64,000 nucleotides of DNA from Serratia proteamaculans_D (GTDB lineage Bacteria > Pseudomonadota > Gammaproteobacteria > Enterobacterales > Enterobacteriaceae). The stretch lies in the NCBI RefSeq assembly GCF_049959315.1, contig NZ_CP188201.1. The stretch is one strand, 5' to 3'. The translations under genes were made by a program, and so were the position numbers. Below are positions 16,826-26,132 of this stretch, piece by piece (within the stretch, counting starts at the first letter, position 1; each line of letters opens with the position of its first letter). The notes under the pieces are model-generated. The model worked only from the letters and a program-made list of their open reading frames with translations, was not told the origin of the DNA and ran no database searches.

Positions 16826-17419
16826 ATGGCAGGCAGACCGCGCGAATTTGACCGTGAACAGGCGTTATTGAAGGCTCGGGATCTCTTCTGGCGTCAGGGG
16901 TATGAAGGCACCTCCATGTCGGATTTGGTCGCCGAGTTGGGCATTGCCTCTGCACGCATTTATAAAGCGTTCGGTTCGAAAGAGTTGCTGTTCCGCGAAG
17001 CCATTGCCAGTTACGAAAGCCATGAAGGTGGCTTTGCCGATCGCGCCTTCAGCGAAGAAAACGACGTGCGCGTGGCAATAAAACGCCTGCTGGACGACGC
17101 GGTGGCGCTCTACAGCCGCACCGACCTGCCGCAAGGCTGCATGGTGGTCTCTTCTGCCGCCAGCGTCAGTGACGAAAACAGCGGTATCAAAGACTGGCTG
17201 GCAGAACACCGCCTGCAGCGCACTCAGGGCATGATTGACCGGCTGCGAACCGCCGTTGCGACGGGGGAACTACCACCAGAAACCGATGCTGACGCCCTTG
17301 GCGACTATTTTGCCGCCTTCCTGCACGGTTTGTCAGTACAGGCGCGCGATGGCGTCAGCCGGGCACGGTTAGAGGCAGCGGTCAGGATTGCACTATTATC
17401 GCTGGAAAACGGTGGGTAA
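16826..17419 (+). CDS. TetR/AcrR-family regulator
   Basis: The 197-residue protein has an N-terminal TetR DNA-binding domain (AGRPREFDREQAL, then GYEGTSMSDLVAELGIASARIYKAFGSKELLF) and a C-terminal ligand domain of the TetR_C class with PQGCMVVSS. A ribosome site (AGGAG) precedes ATG 16826. It is divergent from the isomerase-hydrolase-esterase operon and shares with it a short region containing a clear palindrome, so it probably represses that operon until its ligand binds. Its stop is immediately adjacent to the stop of the convergent cupin gene. Confidence 0.9.
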   Translation: MAGRPREFDREQALLKARDLFWRQGYEGTSMSDLVAELGIASARIYKAFGSKELLFREAIASYESHEGGFADRAFSEENDVRVAIKRLLDDAVALYSRTDLPQGCMVVSSAASVSDENSGIKDWLAEHRLQRTQGMIDRLRTAVATGELPPETDADALGDYFAAFLHGLSVQARDGVSRARLEAAVRIALLSLENGG

Positions 17420-17758
17420 TCATTCCGGCAAATCAAATATCACCAGGGTACCGTGGCTACCTGCCAGTACCCGGTGAGGCACGCCGGCAGTGGCCTGATA
17501 CAGTTGTCCGGCGTTAATCCGAATCTCTTCGCCCTGCACTTCAATTCGCAGCTGTCCGGAGATCACCAGTAATCCCTCATGATAGTCATGAACCTCATCG
17601 GCAATTTCCCGCTGATCCATCCGCAATACTTTGATATTAGCCGGGCCGACACGGCCCAGTACGCTGGAACGCCACGCCTGCGGTAAATCGCTGGCCAGCG
17701 CAGCAAGATCGAATAATGACATAGGGGCTTCGTCCGTTAGCAGCACCATCGCTGCCAC
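17420..17758 (-). CDS. Small cupin-domain protein
   Basis: The 112-residue product is a single-domain cupin: the first motif is DYHEGLLVISGQLRIEVQGEE and the second GVPHRVLAGSHGTLVIFDLP, with His/Glu residues that could bind a metal. Such small cupins are sugar-binding, isomerase or sensor proteins. Translation may start at GTG 17758 (GAGAGGG upstream) or at the nearby ATG codons (17749, 17722). Its stop codon abuts the tetR stop, tail to tail, with no gap. No specific function can be assigned. Confidence 0.75.
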   Translation of the reverse strand: MAAMVLLTDEAPMSLFDLAALASDLPQAWRSSVLGRVGPANIKVLRMDQREIADEVHDYHEGLLVISGQLRIEVQGEEIRINAGQLYQATAGVPHRVLAGSHGTLVIFDLPE

Positions 17759-17823
17759 GGCAATTTACCCTCTCACGCGTCGGTGGCTAAATACCCATTG
17801 ATTTTAACCTATAGCCAAACGGC

Positions 17824-19701
17824 TCACACCGGCACCCGGCGGCTGATTTCGACCACCTGGTCACTCGGCAAATAGTAGTAATCCGTCACGTGCATACCAT
17901 TACGCACCATCAGCGCAAAAATGTTGCGCTGCCAGGCAGGCAATCGGTCGTTGGCTTCGCGGCGCACCACGCTTTCATGCCCTAAATAATAAGTGGCGTC
18001 GCCAAAGTTCAAGCCGGTTTTTTGCGCCTCGGCATGTTGCAGCAAGCGGGGAATATTGGGTCGCTCCATAAATCCATAGCTGGCCACGCCGCACCAAAAC
18101 CCCGGCGACTGTTGCCGCATCACCAGCCGTTCGGCATTTGCTACCCGGGGTTCATTAACGATCATGATATGCAGCGCCAACACATTGGCATGCAGCGACC
18201 CGTTACGTTTTACGTGCCATTTCATCACCGGCGGCGTACCGCTCAGGGTGCGGGTAAGAAAGATTGCCGTGCCCGGAACCCGAGGGATCTTTTCTGCCTC
18301 GAGATGCGCCAGAAAATCTGCCAGTGGCACGCTTTTCTCCCCTAAAGTGCGGGAAGCGGCGATCACCCCGCGATGCCAGATTAACATCACACCATACACC
18401 AGGGTGGCCAGTAGCAGTGGTACGTAGCCGCCCTGCATCACCTTGCTGAGGTTGGCCAACAGGAAGCTGAGATCGACGATAAAGAAGCCGCCGGCCACCA
18501 ACAGGCTGGCGATCGCTCCCCAGCGCCACACCTCGCGCATGGCCACAAACAGCAGTCCGGTAGTCATGATCATGGTGAGCGACACGGCGATACCGTAGGC
18601 GGCGGCCAAATTATCGGAAGACTTGAAGAACACCGTCAAAAATACCGTCACCGCCATCAACAGCCAGTTAATGGCGCCGATGTAAATTTGCCCATAACTT
18701 TCTTCGGTGGTCTGTTTTACCAGTAAGCGCGGCAGCCAGCCGAGCTGGATCGCCTGACGGGTCATGGAAAAGGCCCCGCTGATGATCGCCTGACTGGCGA
18801 TAATGGTGGCCAGGGTTGCCAAAATCACCAGCGGAACTTGTAACATCGTCGGACACAGGCGGAAAAAGATATTCTGGGTGACGTCCGCACCGGAGAGGAT
18901 CAGTGCAGCCTGCCCGGCATAGTTCAGTAATAGGCTGGGAAAGACAATGCCAAACCAGGCGAGCCAGATCGGTTTTTTGCCAAAGTGCCCCATATCGGCG
19001 TACAGCGCTTCCGCACCGGTGACACAGAGAAAAACGCCGCCCAGCACCAGAAAACTGGTCAGCCCGTTGGAAAACAGAAAATCAATGCCATACAGAGGGT
19101 TTAGCGCCATCAGCACCGCTGGATGCTGGATAATTCCCCAGATGCCCAGTGCAGCGATGGAAAAGAACCACAGCGCCATAATTGGCCCAAAAACTTTGCC
19201 GATGCGCGCGGTGCCCAAGGGTTGAATGGCGAACAGGCTGATCAGGATCACCACCGCCGCCGGCAAGATATAGGGTTGAGATTCGGGCAGGACAATATTC
19301 AGCCCTTCCAGCGCCGACAATACCGAGATCGCCGGGGTGATCGCGCCATCGCCGTAGATCAGCGCCGCACCAAACAGCCCGGCAAACACCACCATCGGTC
19401 GGACCTTTTTTTTGCTGACCAACAACGACATCAGCGCCATGATGCCGCCTTCACCACGGTTATCGATACGCATGGCAAACATGGCGTATTTCAACGAGGT
19501 CACTATCACCAGCGTCCAGAAAATCAGCGACAGCAGGCCAAGGATCACCGGTGGCGAAGGCGCATCACCGGAGAGGAACAGCACGGTTTTCAGGGTATAC
19601 AGCGGGCTGGTGCCGATATCGCCGAACACCACCCCCAATGCGCCACCGGCCAGCAGCGGCAGGCTCATTTTAGGCGTTTCCGGTTCGTTCCCTGTAGTCA
19701 T
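17824..19701 (-). CDS. kup: Low-affinity potassium transporter Kup
   Basis: The 625-residue protein is a KUP/HAK/KT transporter: about twelve helices opening with LAGGALGVVFGDIGTSPLYTLK, the selectivity-type GDGAITPAISVLSALEG and a C-terminal cytoplasmic domain of about 160 residues ending in SDQVVEISRRVPV. It imports K+ with protons at low affinity and matters at low pH. GGGAGTCCACA precedes ATG 19701. The gene is alone, between a LysR regulator and the cupin gene. Confidence 0.92.
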   Translation of the reverse strand: MTTGNEPETPKMSLPLLAGGALGVVFGDIGTSPLYTLKTVLFLSGDAPSPPVILGLLSLIFWTLVIVTSLKYAMFAMRIDNRGEGGIMALMSLLVSKKKVRPMVVFAGLFGAALIYGDGAITPAISVLSALEGLNIVLPESQPYILPAAVVILISLFAIQPLGTARIGKVFGPIMALWFFSIAALGIWGIIQHPAVLMALNPLYGIDFLFSNGLTSFLVLGGVFLCVTGAEALYADMGHFGKKPIWLAWFGIVFPSLLLNYAGQAALILSGADVTQNIFFRLCPTMLQVPLVILATLATIIASQAIISGAFSMTRQAIQLGWLPRLLVKQTTEESYGQIYIGAINWLLMAVTVFLTVFFKSSDNLAAAYGIAVSLTMIMTTGLLFVAMREVWRWGAIASLLVAGGFFIVDLSFLLANLSKVMQGGYVPLLLATLVYGVMLIWHRGVIAASRTLGEKSVPLADFLAHLEAEKIPRVPGTAIFLTRTLSGTPPVMKWHVKRNGSLHANVLALHIMIVNEPRVANAERLVMRQQSPGFWCGVASYGFMERPNIPRLLQHAEAQKTGLNFGDATYYLGHESVVRREANDRLPAWQRNIFALMVRNGMHVTDYYYLPSDQVVEISRRVPV

Positions 19702-19787
19702 TGTGGACTCCCGACCAAGCCATTTTGGATATCATCAGAATAGTCAATTCAGGCAGTTAGCGTGAGCCCTTTATTGGCATATTGCCC

Positions 19788-20696
19788 TCAGGCCCCGGCC
19801 TCTTTGAGCAGCCAGCGTTGCAGGTTCAGTCCTTCCGGCGACAGTTCGGTGTTTTGTCTTATGCACAGGTAGTAATCTCTGCCGTCATCAATTGCCAGGT
19901 CAAACAGCTTAACCAGTTCGCCGCTGCTGAGATAAGGCGCGATCAACGGCTCTCGCATCAGGGCGCATCCCAACCCCGCCTGCACTGCCGCCAGCGTCAG
20001 CAAGCCATCTTCAAACATCGGGCCAGTACTGCGTAGCGGCCGACGGGCTCCGGCCAACTGAAACCATTGCATCCAGGTGGTGCGTTCTTCGTCATGCAGC
20101 AGCGGCAGGGGTGAAAGCTGATCCGGCGTGTCCAACAGCCCGTGCACCTTGATAAACCCCCGACTGCATACCGGCACCATTTTGCCGGACATCAGTTTTT
20201 CACTGCGATAACCGCTCCATTGCCCGGTACCAAAACGAATCGAGATATCGGCGGCGTCACTGAGGTAATTACGGTGGTTGGCGTACACCACATTGATGTC
20301 GATATCAGGGTTCTCGCGCAGAAACCCACGCAAACGCGGAATAAACCAGCCCATGCCGAACAGCGGGATCAGACTGATGGTGACCTGCCGGGAAGCCGAT
20401 TGCTCACGCACCTGCTCGGTCGCCTGACGCAATACGTTAAACGCCGAGCGGATCGAGCGGTAATAATCCCGCCCTTCGTTACGCAGGATCAGGTTACGCC
20501 CCTGCCGCTCGGTCAGCGGCATTTGCAGAAAGGCCTCCAGCGTTTTGAGTTGGTGACTGACTGCCGAAGGGGATATCGCAAGTTCTTTCGCCGCGGCGGT
20601 TACGCTACCCAGGCGGGCGATAGCCTCAAACGCCCGCACCGCGCGCAGCGGCGGATCGTTAGGCAACGCTGTGACGCATTGTTCTGTTTTTTTCAT
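19788..20696 (-). CDS. LysR-family regulator (GcvA-like), divergent from the ATC operon
   Basis: The 302-residue regulator has an N-terminal winged HTH (LRAVRAFEAIARLGSV, then AAAKELAISPSAVSHQLKTLE) and a LysR substrate-binding domain; the pattern FEAIARLGSVTAAA and LPLLHDEER is that of the GcvA branch. ATG 20696 (MKKTEQ) is chosen as start because the upstream in-frame extension is low-complexity A/T-rich sequence that holds regulatory repeats. It faces the transport/cysteine-release operon starting at 20868 and most likely activates it with an intermediate such as ATC or N-carbamoyl-cysteine as co-inducer. Confidence 0.85.
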   Translation of the reverse strand: MKKTEQCVTALPNDPPLRAVRAFEAIARLGSVTAAAKELAISPSAVSHQLKTLEAFLQMPLTERQGRNLILRNEGRDYYRSIRSAFNVLRQATEQVREQSASRQVTISLIPLFGMGWFIPRLRGFLRENPDIDINVVYANHRNYLSDAADISIRFGTGQWSGYRSEKLMSGKMVPVCSRGFIKVHGLLDTPDQLSPLPLLHDEERTTWMQWFQLAGARRPLRSTGPMFEDGLLTLAAVQAGLGCALMREPLIAPYLSSGELVKLFDLAIDDGRDYYLCIRQNTELSPEGLNLQRWLLKEAGA

Positions 20697-20775
20697 ATGT
20701 TGACTATTTCGGTTAAACATCAGCGACGGTTTAAAATTAATATACAAATAAATCAACAAATTAAAAACACACATT

Positions 20776-20803
20776 TTCCGTATAAGAAATTATATTTCCG
20801 TAT
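20776..20803. promoter_or_regulatory. Direct-repeat site in the LysR/liv-like divergent region
   Basis: TTCCGTAT occurs at 20776-20783 and again at 20796-20803, a spacing of 20 bases (about two helical turns). It lies between the divergent LysR gene and the ABC transporter operon, 65-90 bases from the operon start, a common position for LysR binding. Confidence 0.4.
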
Positions 20804-20867
20804 TTTACAATTTTCTCTAACTCTCTACTCTGAGCTTCCTGAATCATAATTTTTCGGGACTCCCCCT

Positions 20868-21818
20868 ATGGATACGCTGGTACAGCAGACCGTCAACGGA
20901 TTGATGCTCGGCAGCATTTATGCGTTGATCGCCCTGGGTTACACCATGGTGTACGGCATTCTGCGTATTATCAATTTTGCCCACGGCGATGTGCTGATGG
21001 TCGGCGCACTGAGCGCCCTGTCTACCCTCGGCGTGTTGCAACATCATTTCCCTGGTCTGTCACCTTACGTCATGCTGTTACTGGCGGCGCTGGTTGCCAT
21101 GGCGGTCTGCGCGTTGGTGTCGATGAGCATTGAACGGCTGGCCTACCGTCGCCTGCGTAATGCCCCGCGTCTGGCACCGCTGATCAGCGGGATTGGCGTA
21201 TCGCTACTGTTGCAAACGCTGGCGATGCTGATCTGGTCGCGCAATCCATTAATGTTCCCGCAACTGCTGCCAATGTCACCTATCGCCCTGACCCAGGGTA
21301 GTGCCGGACACGCACCCGCGGTGATCACCGGTACCGGTATCGCCACGCTGGGGGTCGCCGTGCTGGTAATGGTCGGGTTACTGCTGCTGGTCGAGCACTC
21401 GCGCTTTGGCCGCGCCATGCGTGCTACGGCGGAAAATCCGCAGGTTGCCGGCCTGATGGGCATCGATCCCAACCGCATCATCATTCTGACCTTCGCCCTC
21501 GGCGGCGCGCTGGCCGCCATAGCGGGCATCATGATGGCCAGCAATTATGGCAATGCCGGTTTTTCCATGGGCTTCTTACCGGGCATCAAGGCCTTCACTG
21601 CTGCCGTGCTGGGCGGTATCGGCAACCTGCGCGGTGCCATGCTCGGCGGATTATTGCTGGGGCTGTTCGAGTCGCTGGGCACCGGTTATCTCGGCGAACT
21701 GACCGGCGGCACCTTCGGCAGTAACTACCAGGACGTGTTTGCCTTCCTGATATTGATTGCCGTACTGGTATTGCGCCCATCCGGGCTGCTGGGCGAGCGC
21801 GTCGCCACCCGCGCCTGA
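20868..21818 (+). CDS. Branched-chain-type ABC permease (LivH family)
   Basis: The 316-residue membrane protein opens with LGSIYALIALGYTMVYGILRIINFAHGD, the classic LivH start, and has eight to nine helices with the family loop RAMRATAENPQVAGLMGIDPNRII that contacts the ATPase. It is the first gene of a seven-gene run (20868-27355) and forms the inner-membrane channel with the LivM-like protein. The following genes predict that the substrate is not a branched-chain amino acid but 2-aminothiazoline-4-carboxylate or a related cysteine precursor. Confidence 0.88.
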   Translation: MDTLVQQTVNGLMLGSIYALIALGYTMVYGILRIINFAHGDVLMVGALSALSTLGVLQHHFPGLSPYVMLLLAALVAMAVCALVSMSIERLAYRRLRNAPRLAPLISGIGVSLLLQTLAMLIWSRNPLMFPQLLPMSPIALTQGSAGHAPAVITGTGIATLGVAVLVMVGLLLLVEHSRFGRAMRATAENPQVAGLMGIDPNRIIILTFALGGALAAIAGIMMASNYGNAGFSMGFLPGIKAFTAAVLGGIGNLRGAMLGGLLLGLFESLGTGYLGELTGGTFGSNYQDVFAFLILIAVLVLRPSGLLGERVATRA

Positions 21819-21827
21819 GGACACAAG

Positions 21828-22943
21828 ATGACTATTCTGACCGCTTCTACTCTACACACCGCTTCCCCACACCGCGCCAGACTTGGTGTGGTTCTGTTTA
21901 TGCTCGGTCTGCTGCTGGCCCCCTGGGTGGCCGGATCCGTCGGCGGTAACTATTGGGTGCGGGTTGTCGACTTCGCGCTGCTGTATCTGATGCTGGCGTT
22001 GGGTCTGAACATCGTGGTCGGCCTCACCGGTCTGCTGGACATGGGATTTATCGCTTTTTACGCCGTCGGCGCCTATCTGACCGCGCTGCTTTCATCACCG
22101 CACCTCACTCAACAATTTCCGCTGCTGTTGCAGTGGTTCCCTGAGGGGCTGCATCTGTCGATTCTGTTGTTGATCCCACTGGCAGCGGTGCTGGCCGCGC
22201 TGTGCGGCATTTTGCTGGGGGCACCCACGCTGCGGTTGCGTGGCGACTATCTGGCGATCGTCACGCTGGGTTTCGGTGAGATAGTGCGTATTTTGATGCG
22301 TAATCTGGACCGTCCGCTCAATATCACCAATGGTCCTAAAGGGATTTCCGCTATCGATCCGGTCACGCTGTTCGGCCTGAAGTTTTCCGGTATGCACTCG
22401 TGGTTTGGCATCCGTTTTTCATCCCTGTATCTCTATTACTACCTGTTCGCCGCCCTGCTGTTGCTGATCCTGTTTACCTGCCTGCGCCTGCAGCATTCGC
22501 GGGTTGGCCGCGCCTGGACCGCCATTCGCGAAGATGAGGACGCGGCGCGGGCGATGGGCATCAACACACGCAACTTCAAGCTGCTGGCTTTCGCTATCGG
22601 AGCGACCTTTGGCGGTGTCGCCGGCGCACTGTTTGCGGCGTTCCAGGGTTTTGTTTCACCGGAATCCTTCACCCTGCAAGAGTCGATTGCCGTATTGGCG
22701 ATGGTGGTGCTGGGCGGCATGGGCCACATACCCGGCGTGATCCTCGGTGCGTTACTGCTGGCCGCCCTGCCAGAACTGCTGCGCAGCACCATGGGGCCAC
22801 TGCAACAGGCGCTATTCGGCCAGGTGTGGATAGATCCAGAGATTATTCGCCAACTGTTCTATGGGCTGGCCCTGATTCTGGTGATGCTTTATCGCCCGGC
22901 GGGCCTGTGGCCGGCACGTCATCAACCGGGAGCCGCTGCATGA
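21828..22943 (+). CDS. Branched-chain-type ABC permease (LivM family)
   Basis: This 371-residue partner permease shows the LivM hallmarks: YLMLALGLNIVVGLTGLLDMGFIAFYAVGAYL, GDYLAIVTLGFGEIVRI and the ATPase-contact loop AIREDEDAARAMGINTRNFKL. Its stop codon overlaps the start of the LivG-like ATPase gene by four bases (ATGA). Together with the LivH-like protein it forms the transport pore. Confidence 0.88.
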   Translation: MTILTASTLHTASPHRARLGVVLFMLGLLLAPWVAGSVGGNYWVRVVDFALLYLMLALGLNIVVGLTGLLDMGFIAFYAVGAYLTALLSSPHLTQQFPLLLQWFPEGLHLSILLLIPLAAVLAALCGILLGAPTLRLRGDYLAIVTLGFGEIVRILMRNLDRPLNITNGPKGISAIDPVTLFGLKFSGMHSWFGIRFSSLYLYYYLFAALLLLILFTCLRLQHSRVGRAWTAIREDEDAARAMGINTRNFKLLAFAIGATFGGVAGALFAAFQGFVSPESFTLQESIAVLAMVVLGGMGHIPGVILGALLLAALPELLRSTMGPLQQALFGQVWIDPEIIRQLFYGLALILVMLYRPAGLWPARHQPGAAA

Positions 22944-23710
22944 AGCCACTTCTCACACTCAGTCACGTCAGTAAGCGCTTTGGCGGCCTGACCGCGGTGG
23001 ATGACGTCAGCATCAGCATTCATCAGGGCGAGATTTACGGATTGATCGGGCCGAACGGTGCGGGAAAAACCACCTGTTTCAACCTGATCACCGGCCTGTA
23101 CCGCGCCGACAGCGGCGAGTTTCGTCTGCAGGATCGTCGCTACAAGCCGCAGGCCATCGACAAGGTGGCACAGGCCGGTATCGCCCGCACCTTCCAGAAC
23201 CTGCGCTTGTTCAATGAAATGAGCGTTCTGGAGAACGTGATGGTCGGTTGTCATCTGCGCACCCGCAACGGTTTATGGGCGGCGATCTCACGCCATCGGC
23301 GTGCCCGAGCGGAAGAGCAAGCCACACGAGAGAAATCCCACGCGCTGCTGGAGTACGTCGGCATCAGTCAGTTCGCCCACTATCGCGCCGGCGATCTTTC
23401 CTATGGTCACCAGCGGCGCTTGGAAATCGCCCGGGCGCTGGCAACCGAGCCGAAATTACTGGCGCTGGATGAGCCGGCAGCCGGTATGAACGCCGCCGAA
23501 AAAGTGGCGCTGCGCGAGCTCCTGCAACGTATCCGTGAAAGCGGCAAAACCCTGTTGTTGATCGAGCACGACGTCAAGCTGGTGATGGGGCTGTGCGATC
23601 GTCTGACGGTGCTTGATTACGGCAGAGTGATCGCCGAAGGCGAACCGGCACAGGTGCGACGTGAACCGGCGGTGATCCGCGCTTATCTGGGAGGATCTGC
23701 CGATGTCTGA
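22940..23710 (+). CDS. Branched-chain-type ABC ATPase (LivG family)
   Basis: The 256-residue ATPase has Walker A GPNGAGKTT, signature LSYGH (the usual LivG variant of LSGGQ) and Walker B LLALDEPAAGMN. ATG 22940 is chosen because it overlaps the livM-like stop (ATGA); a 38-codon upstream in-frame extension lies inside the livM-like gene and has no family match. It overlaps the next ATPase gene by eight bases. Confidence 0.9.
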   Translation: MKPLLTLSHVSKRFGGLTAVDDVSISIHQGEIYGLIGPNGAGKTTCFNLITGLYRADSGEFRLQDRRYKPQAIDKVAQAGIARTFQNLRLFNEMSVLENVMVGCHLRTRNGLWAAISRHRRARAEEQATREKSHALLEYVGISQFAHYRAGDLSYGHQRRLEIARALATEPKLLALDEPAAGMNAAEKVALRELLQRIRESGKTLLLIEHDVKLVMGLCDRLTVLDYGRVIAEGEPAQVRREPAVIRAYLGGSADV

Positions 23711-24416
23711 ACCCTTATTGATGGTCAAACAGTTAAAAGTATCTTACGGCGGCATTCATGCAGTTAAAGGCATCGATTTTACGGTAAACAGCGGCGAACA
23801 GGTGACTTTAATCGGTGCTAACGGTGCAGGTAAAACCTCGAGCCTGCGTGCGCTGACTGGCCTGCAACCCTTCGAAGGGGAAATCCTGTTCGACGGACGT
23901 TCCATTCGCGGTGTGCCACCGCATCGTTTATTGCAACAGGGGTTGGTGATGGTCCCGGAAGGACGCGGTATTTTCGCCCGAATGACGGTGCTGGAAAACC
24001 TGCAGCTGGGTGCCTATTCACGCCGTGACAAACCGGCGGTGCGCCAGGATCTGGAACGGGTTTGCTCTATTTTCCCGCGTCTGCGTGAACGCTTGCAACA
24101 GCAGGCCGGGCTGCTTTCCGGCGGTGAGCAGCAGATGGTAGCCATTGGCCGGGCGTTACTCAGCCGTCCACGCCTGTTGGTGCTGGATGAGCCCTCCATG
24201 GGGTTGGCACCGATCGTGGTGGAAGCCATTTTTGAGGTCATCAACAGCCTTTCTCGTGACGGTGTCACGCTGCTTTTGGTGGAACAAAATGCCCGACTGG
24301 CCCTGGCATCCACGGACCGCGCCTATGTGCTGGACAGCGGCAGCCTGAACCACTGTGGTCGCTCGGCCGACCTGCTGGATGATGAAAAAATCAAACAAGC
24401 CTATTTGGGCGAATAA
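23703..24416 (+). CDS. Branched-chain-type ABC ATPase (LivF family)
   Basis: The 237-residue ATPase has Walker A GANGAGKTSS, signature LSGGEQQMV, Walker B LLVLDEPSMGLAP and the LivF trademark MVPEGRGIFARMTVLENL. It pairs with the LivG-like ATPase to drive import by the two permeases. A gap of 34 bases separates it from the binding-protein gene. Confidence 0.9.
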   Translation: MSEPLLMVKQLKVSYGGIHAVKGIDFTVNSGEQVTLIGANGAGKTSSLRALTGLQPFEGEILFDGRSIRGVPPHRLLQQGLVMVPEGRGIFARMTVLENLQLGAYSRRDKPAVRQDLERVCSIFPRLRERLQQQAGLLSGGEQQMVAIGRALLSRPRLLVLDEPSMGLAPIVVEAIFEVINSLSRDGVTLLLVEQNARLALASTDRAYVLDSGSLNHCGRSADLLDDEKIKQAYLGE

Positions 24417-24450
24417 CCGTTTTTACTTTTAACCACACCGGGAGTTTTAC

Positions 24451-25611
24451 ATGAGCAAGATAACCCGCTTCAAGCCGTTGGCGCTGGCCGCCGCCGTTCT
24501 GGTCAGTCTGGGCGCGACATCGCCGGTTCAGGCCGATGAAACTATTCTGATCGGGCTGGCAGGCCCGCTGACCGGCCCTTCCGCCCGTATCGGCAAGGAT
24601 TTGGAAAATGGCGCGCAGTTGGCAATCGCCGATGCCAACGCCCAGAAACCGACGCTGCAAGGCAAACCGGTCACCTTTAAACTGCTGTCCGAGGACGATC
24701 AGTCCGATCCACGCACCGCCGTTGCAGTAGCCCAGCGTCTGGTGGACGAAGGTGTCGCCGGCGTGGTCGGCCATTGGAACACCGGCACCAGCATCCCGGC
24801 GGCGCGTATTTACCACGACGCCGGTATTGCTCAGGTCGCTCCGGTCGCCACTGGCCACGGCTATACTCAACAAGGGTTCGATACCAGCTTCCGCGTAATG
24901 GGCCACGACGATGACGGCGGTCATTATGCCGGTGACTATGCGGTGAAGGTGCTGAAGGCCAAGCGTATTGCGGTAATCGACGATCGCACCGCGTTCGGCC
25001 AGGGGCTGGCAGATGAGTTTATCAAGTCGCTGGCGGCTCAGGGCCTGCAACCGGTAGCGCGGGGATATGTCGACGACAAGACCGTTGATTTCAGTGCGGT
25101 ACTGACCACCGTGCGCAGCAAGAACGCCGATTTGATCTTCTTCGGCGGCGTGGACTCGCAGGCCGCCCCGCTGGCCCGTCGCATCAAACAGTTGGGGATG
25201 AACACCCAACTGATGGGCGCAGGGGGTTTTGTCAGCCAGACTTTCCTGACGCTGGCGCAGAAAGAAGGTGAAGGCGTGGTGGCACTGGAGCCTGGCCTGC
25301 CGCTGGAACAGATGCCAGGCGGCAAAGCCTTTGAGCAGGCCTACCGTGACCGCTACAAAACCCATATCGAACTGCATGCGCCGTTCGCCTACGACGCCAC
25401 CCGGGTATTGATTGCCGCCATCGAGCAGGCAGGATCCGCCGATCCGGCCGATTATCTGCCGAAATTGCGCGCCATTCATTATCAGGGCGTCACGGGCACT
25501 ATTGCATTCGATGCACAGGGCAATCTGCAGCAGCCGAGCTTCACCCTTTATCGGGTGGTTGACGGTAAATGGCAGCCGCAAAGCGTACTGGGCGGCGCAA
25601 AAGCACAATAA
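24451..25611 (+). CDS. Periplasmic amino-acid-type binding protein (LivJ/K family)
   Basis: The 386-residue protein has a signal peptide ending near VQADE and a family 4/6 (peripla_BP_6) fold: LIGLAGPLTGPSARIGKDLENGAQL, then VVGHWNTGTSIPAARIYHDAGI and the lobe-II segment LIFFGGVDSQAAPLARRIKQLG. It would deliver substrate to the adjacent permeases and ATPases. Its position directly before the two ATC-degrading enzymes predicts that the ligand is 2-aminothiazoline-4-carboxylate or a similar heterocyclic or carbamoyl amino acid. Confidence 0.88.
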   Translation: MSKITRFKPLALAAAVLVSLGATSPVQADETILIGLAGPLTGPSARIGKDLENGAQLAIADANAQKPTLQGKPVTFKLLSEDDQSDPRTAVAVAQRLVDEGVAGVVGHWNTGTSIPAARIYHDAGIAQVAPVATGHGYTQQGFDTSFRVMGHDDDGGHYAGDYAVKVLKAKRIAVIDDRTAFGQGLADEFIKSLAAQGLQPVARGYVDDKTVDFSAVLTTVRSKNADLIFFGGVDSQAAPLARRIKQLGMNTQLMGAGGFVSQTFLTLAQKEGEGVVALEPGLPLEQMPGGKAFEQAYRDRYKTHIELHAPFAYDATRVLIAAIEQAGSADPADYLPKLRAIHYQGVTGTIAFDAQGNLQQPSFTLYRVVDGKWQPQSVLGGAKAQ

Positions 25612-25640
25612 CAATCTGCAAGGCAGTGAGGAGCAAGGCA

Positions 25641-26132
25641 ATGAGCGAAGCAAAAAACGAATTGGGTATTCTGGCCCGGCGCCGGATAGAGGCGGAAATC
25701 ATCAAGCCAATCTACCAAATCCTGGTGCGTGAGATCGGTAAAGAGCGAGCGCAAGCGGTGATTGGTGAAGCCATCGAGAACGCAGCCATTGAGGCCGGTA
25801 AAAACTTTGCCGCGCAGGAACCGAATGGCGCTGATTTGCAGAGTTTCGCCGCCTTGCAGTACCTGTGGGAAAAAGACGATGCGCTGCAGGTGAAGGTGAT
25901 CAACCAGGATCCGCAGCATTTCGACTATAACGTCACCCGCTGCCGTTATGCCGAGATGTACCATCAAATGGGGCTGGGTGAAATCGGCCACCTGCTGTCC
26001 TGCGCGCGCGACAGTCAGTTTATCGTCGGCTATGCGCCGGATGTCGAACTGCAGCGTACCCAGACCATTATGTCCGGCGCGTCCTGCTGCGATTTCCGCT
26101 ACACCGCCAAATCGCAGGGAGAGAAAAAATGA
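25641..26132 (+). CDS. L-2-aminothiazoline-4-carboxylate hydrolase family protein (AtcB-like)
   Basis: The 163-residue protein looks like the ATC hydrolase family: the segment NVTRCRYAEMYHQMGLGEIG is followed by LLSCARDSQFIVGYAPDVELQRTQTIMSG and CCDFRY. In Pseudomonas, AtcB opens the thiazoline ring of L-ATC to N-carbamoyl-L-cysteine. ATG 25641 is preceded by AGGAG; a 24-codon in-frame extension reaches into the binding-protein gene and is rejected. It overlaps atcC-like by four bases (ATGA), a strong sign that the two act in sequence. The identification is by sequence pattern and by the neighbouring carbamoylase. Confidence 0.8.
   Translation: MSEAKNELGILARRRIEAEIIKPIYQILVREIGKERAQAVIGEAIENAAIEAGKNFAAQEPNGADLQSFAALQYLWEKDDALQVKVINQDPQHFDYNVTRCRYAEMYHQMGLGEIGHLLSCARDSQFIVGYAPDVELQRTQTIMSGASCCDFRYTAKSQGEKK

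Noticed and set aside
22826..22939. In-frame extension of the LivG-like ATPase into the LivM-like gene
   Set aside because: The ATGA overlap at 22940 and the family's usual length point to the shorter protein.
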